In this document: piece after piece, positions 59,183 through 64,000 of the stretch
Layout of the letters: each line of letters opens with the position of its first letter
Numbering within the stretch: position 1 is the stretch's first letter
Assembly (NCBI RefSeq): GCF_025564065.1
Contig: NZ_JAMGZK010000046.1
Coordinates: 62,001-126,000, forward strand
Source: Silvania hatchlandensis
Lineage (GTDB): Bacteria > Pseudomonadota > Gammaproteobacteria > Enterobacterales > Enterobacteriaceae
Length of the DNA: 64,000 bases
Direction: 5' to 3'
Position numbers and translations under genes: made by a program
Notes under the pieces: model-generated
Databases searched by the model: none
What the model saw: the letters and a program-made list of their open reading frames with translations, nothing else
What the model was told of the DNA's origin: nothing

Positions 59183-60376
59183 TTACGCGAAGATATCCAC
59201 GGCACCGTTTCCACGCGCCACGGACTGCAGGGAGGCCGGGGTGGCCAGCAGTTCATCGTTCTCTTCGTCAAATCCGCCCTGATTGCCGGAGCGGGACGCC
59301 TGTTGCTGTTGCTGGGACGCGGCATGCTGCTGGCCGCTGAAGTTTTCGCTGCTGATGTTGCTTTGCGTCAGTTGGATACCGTTATCCGCCAGCTGGGTAC
59401 GCAGCATCGGCAGCGCCGCTTCCAGCGCGGCGCGCACGTGGCTATGACCTGACACCATCTGCAGCTGCGCCTGATTATCATCCAGTTTAAGCGAAATCTG
59501 GATCTGACCGAGATCTTCCGGGTGCAGACGCAGCTCGGCGCTCTGTTGGCCCTGACGGGTAAACAAGGTGATGTGCTGGCTGACAGTCTGCTGCCACTCA
59601 CCGCTGCCCAGCGGTGCGCTCACCACGGGGACTGTGGCAGGCGTTGGCGCGGCAGACGAGTGGCTGCTGAGGATCGGGGTCATCGTGGCGGTTGGGCCGC
59701 TCGGTGATGGCGTGCTCTCGGCGTCCAGTTTGCTGACGGTGGCCGCCATCGTTGGTGTCAACTGCGTGTTTGAGGCTAACGCAGCATCTTTGTCCTGAGC
59801 GACCGCTTTCGCGCTGCGCAGCGCATCGGTATCCAGCACCGGCTGGCGGCTATTACCCGCAGGCGTGGTCTGGACCGCAAGCGTATCGGCGTTAACGGGT
59901 TTCGGCGCGGCAGCGGTTGCCATCTGCTGGTGCGGCAGCATCGCCATTAAAGCGCTTAATCCGGCCAGCTCTTCGTCGCTGAGATCGGTTTTACTGTCGG
60001 CGTCTTTCGCGGCCTGGGCCAGCGTTTTCAGGACGTCGCCTTTGGCAGACGTCAGCAGACCGCTGGTCAGCCCCGGCAGGGTTACCTGCGGTGCGCTGTC
60101 GTCGGCGACCAGGATCTCGTGGCGCGCCAGCAGCTCTGCCAGTTTGCCGGTCTCCTGACCTTCGGCGTCCGCGGTCAGGCCCGCTTTTGGCAGCTTACCA
60201 CCGGCGGCATGCAAATCGTTGAGCGTCAGTCCCGCCTCTTTACCCAGGGCAGGTGCCTCGGTTAATGCGCCCGTCAGCAGGGCGAGAAAATCCTGCGCGC
60301 CATCGGCGGCTTTCCCGCTGCGGGTGCTGCCTGCCAGCTCGCTGTCGCTCGAAAGCAGTTGTTGCACTGTGATCAT
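59183..60376 (-). CDS. fliK: Flagellar hook-length control protein FliK
   Basis: A 397-residue secreted molecular ruler that measures the hook and switches the export specificity. The N-terminal and middle parts are low in conservation and rich in Ala, Thr and Pro ([20 protein letters not shown]). The conserved C-terminal domain is clear ([37 protein letters not shown]), and the Gln-rich tail ([15 protein letters not shown]) is usual. Length lies between E. coli (375) and Salmonella (405). It overlaps fliJ by 4 bases. Confidence 0.95.
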   Translation of the reverse strand: MITVQQLLSSDSELAGSTRSGKAADGAQDFLALLTGALTEAPALGKEAGLTLNDLHAAGGKLPKAGLTADAEGQETGKLAELLARHEILVADDSAPQVTLPGLTSGLLTSAKGDVLKTLAQAAKDADSKTDLSDEELAGLSALMAMLPHQQMATAAAPKPVNADTLAVQTTPAGNSRQPVLDTDALRSAKAVAQDKDAALASNTQLTPTMAATVSKLDAESTPSPSGPTATMTPILSSHSSAAPTPATVPVVSAPLGSGEWQQTVSQHITLFTRQGQQSAELRLHPEDLGQIQISLKLDDNQAQLQMVSGHSHVRAALEAALPMLRTQLADNGIQLTQSNISSENFSGQQHAASQQQQQASRSGNQGGFDEENDELLATPASLQSVARGNGAVDIFA

Positions 60377-60816
60377 TCCGGTTTCCTCATTGATGCGCGC
60401 TGGGCGAACTCATCCATTTTTTTCTGATCGAGACGGTTTTCTGCCAGGGCGGCGGCGGTCAGCTGGCGATCCTGTAACGTCTGCCAGGCCTGTAAACGCT
60501 GCTTCTTCTCACGCCAGAAATTCAGCGCCCTGTCGACTTTGTTATTCCACTGGTCCAGCTGCTGGCGATGCTGGTCGATAGCCTTTTCCAGGGTCTGAAT
60601 AAACTGCTGATAGTTGATCCAGCGTTGGCTGCCGATGCCCTGCGTCATGTCGTTGTTGAGGTTGGCGCGATACTCGTGCTGATAGTCGATCAGCATCTTC
60701 AGTTGCTCTTCGGCCTGCTGATGCCCGCGGCGCATGGCGCCAAGCTGCTGGGCGGCAGTGTCGACTTCTTTCTCGGCCAGATCTTTCAGCGTGGCTAATG
60801 CGCCGTGTTGCGCCAT
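60373..60816 (-). CDS. fliJ: Flagellar export chaperone FliJ
   Basis: A 147-residue coiled-coil protein that sits in the centre of the FliI hexamer and couples it to the FlhA gate. Nearly the whole protein is heptad-like helix ([40 protein letters not shown]). It lies 21 bases after fliI in the fliFGHIJK operon. Confidence 0.95.
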   Translation of the reverse strand: MAQHGALATLKDLAEKEVDTAAQQLGAMRRGHQQAEEQLKMLIDYQHEYRANLNNDMTQGIGSQRWINYQQFIQTLEKAIDQHRQQLDQWNNKVDRALNFWREKKQRLQAWQTLQDRQLTAAALAENRLDQKKMDEFAQRASMRKPE

Positions 60817-60837
60817 AACGTTCGCCCTCTACCCTGA

Positions 60838-62207
60838 TTACGCCTGCGGGAAAATGTATTCCAGCATCTGGATTGAACTTTCCCAGTCGGCTTTTTCAAA
60901 AATACCCTGTTGCAGATAGGCTTCCAGCTGCGGCCACAGCGCGATGGCTTTGTCGAGCATCGGGTCGCTGCCTTTGGCATAGGCGCCGACGCTGACCAGA
61001 TCGCGGTTGCGCTGGAAGCTGGAGAGCAGTTGTTTGAAGTTACGCACCCGGGCGTAGTGCTTCTCGGTGATCAGCGATGTCATGGCACGGCTGATCGACG
61101 CTTCAATATCAATCGCCGGATAGTGCCCGGCCTCGGCCAGACGACGCGACAGCACGATGTGACCGTCGAGGATCGCACGCGCCGAGTCGGCAATCGGATC
61201 CTGCTGATCGTCGCCCTCGGTCAGTACCGTGTAAAAGGCGGTAATCGAGCCCCCACCGCTGATGCCGTTGCCCGCGCGTTCAACCAGCGCCGGGAGTTTG
61301 GCAAACACCGACGGCGGATAGCCTTTGGTGGCCGGCGGCTCGCCGATTGCCAGTGCGATTTCACGCTGCGCCATCGCATAGCGGGTGAGGGAGTCCATGA
61401 TCAGCAGCACATGCTGACCCCGGTCACGAAAATCTTCCGCAATGCGCGTGGCATACGCGGCACCCTGCATACGCAGCAGGGGAGAGACATCCGCCGGGGC
61501 GGCAATCACCACCGAACGGGCGCGCCCCTCGGTGCCGAGAATGTTCTCGATAAAGTCTTTAACTTCGCGGCCACGTTCGCCAATCAGCCCTACCACAATG
61601 ACGTCGGCCTGAGTGTAGCGGGCCATCATCCCCAGCAGCACCGATTTGCCGACGCCGGAACCGGCAAACAGCCCCATACGTTGGCCGCGACCGACGGTCA
61701 GTAGGGCGTTGATCGGGCGCACGCCGGTATCCAGCACGTGTTCAATCGCGGTACGCTGTAGGGGGTTAAACGGCTGCGTTACCAGCGCGCCGGTTTCGGT
61801 GGTGTCCGGAGAGGGCAGGCCATCCAGCGGTTTTCCGCCGCCGTCCAGTACCCGTCCCAGCAGCGCCGGGCCGAGCGGCAGCTGTTTGCCGCTGTGCAGT
61901 CCGTCGCTGGATAAATTTTTGGCATACACGCGGGCACCTGGCAGCACGCCTTCGACCTCTTCCAGCGGCATCAGGAACAGTCGCTGGCCGTTAAAGCCGA
62001 CCACTTCGCTCTCGACTTCGCGGATTTCGTTCCCGTCCTGGCGTTCGATAATGCAGGTCGCACCCAGCGGCAGTTGCAGGCCGGTAGCTTCCAGCACCAG
62101 CCCGGTGGCGCGGGTCAGACGACCGTAGCGACGCACGGACGGCAGCTGGGCCATCTTCGTTTCAAAGTTGTCGAGGGTGTTCAGCCAGCGGGTAAGACGC
62201 GCGGTCA

Positions 62208-62208
<1 letters not shown>
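60838..62208 (-). CDS. fliI: Flagellum-specific ATPase FliI
   Basis: A 456-residue hexameric ATPase that unfolds and delivers export substrates. The Walker A motif is [12 protein letters not shown], the Walker B region [16 protein letters not shown], with the T3SS-ATPase signature [16 protein letters not shown]. The ATG at 62208 shares one base with the fliH stop (TGATG) and matches the family N-terminus (MTARLTRWL); the longer frame inside fliH is rejected. Confidence 0.97.

Positions 62209-64000
<1,792 letters not shown>

Overview
The window is chromosomal DNA of a motile member of the Enterobacteriaceae, probably Enterobacter, Lelliottia, Leclercia or a close relative. The evidence is E. 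coli-like synteny (gnd-ugd-wzzB-his, sbcB, yeeX, amn, nac-cbl, mtfA-serU, yedJ-dcm-vsr, yodC-dgcQ-yedP, dsrA, rcsA, fli), gene lengths close to the E. coli proteins, a complete fli block and the presence of nac. The species cannot be fixed from sequence alone.

Layout. 1-3.3 kb: end of the O-antigen region (3' end of gnd, then ugd and wzzB). 3.3-10.6 kb: the histidine operon hisGDCBHAFI on the minus strand, almost fully translationally coupled, with a seven-His leader peptide and an attenuator. 10.7-19.4 kb: ordinary core genes (yeeZ, yeeY, plaP, sbcB, dacD, sbmC with a LexA box, yeeA, tmaR). 19.4-42.6 kb: a plastic region holding four identical tRNA-Asn(GTT) genes and one tRNA-Ser(CGA). 42.7-53.2 kb: dcuSR-type two-component genes, yedR, yedJ, dcm-vsr, yedA, yedI, yodC, dgcQ and yedP. 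53.3-54.8 kb: the dsrA sRNA, yodD, dsrB and rcsA. 55.0 kb to the end: two back-to-back flagellar operons (fliLMNOPQR and fliFGHIJK, the latter cut inside fliF).

Accessory content. Directly after the second tRNA-Asn gene (21.3 kb) lies an AT-rich island with a dead P4-type integrase fragment. It then carries a small holin-like gene, an M15-family endolysin-like gene and an arylsulfotransferase-like beta-propeller gene without a signal peptide, all behind a near-perfect CRP site at class II spacing. This resembles a holin/endolysin ('type 10') export cassette rather than a prophage remnant, and it is the most interesting item in the window. Next come a zinc-ribbon, transposase-like protein, a periplasmic 5'-nucleotidase and an M24 aminopeptidase. 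A three-gene HipBST kinase toxin-antitoxin operon sits beside the third tRNA-Asn gene, with a palindromic operator. A four-gene cluster of unknown envelope proteins lies between cbl and the fourth tRNA-Asn gene, where an antitoxin gene fragment also remains.

How the genes fit together. ugd and wzzB serve surface polysaccharide, and rcsA and dsrA regulate capsule and stress. dgcQ makes c-di-GMP, which opposes the motility encoded by fli. nac and cbl couple nitrogen and sulfur supply to transcription. The tRNA-Asn cluster has served as the entry point for most foreign DNA here.
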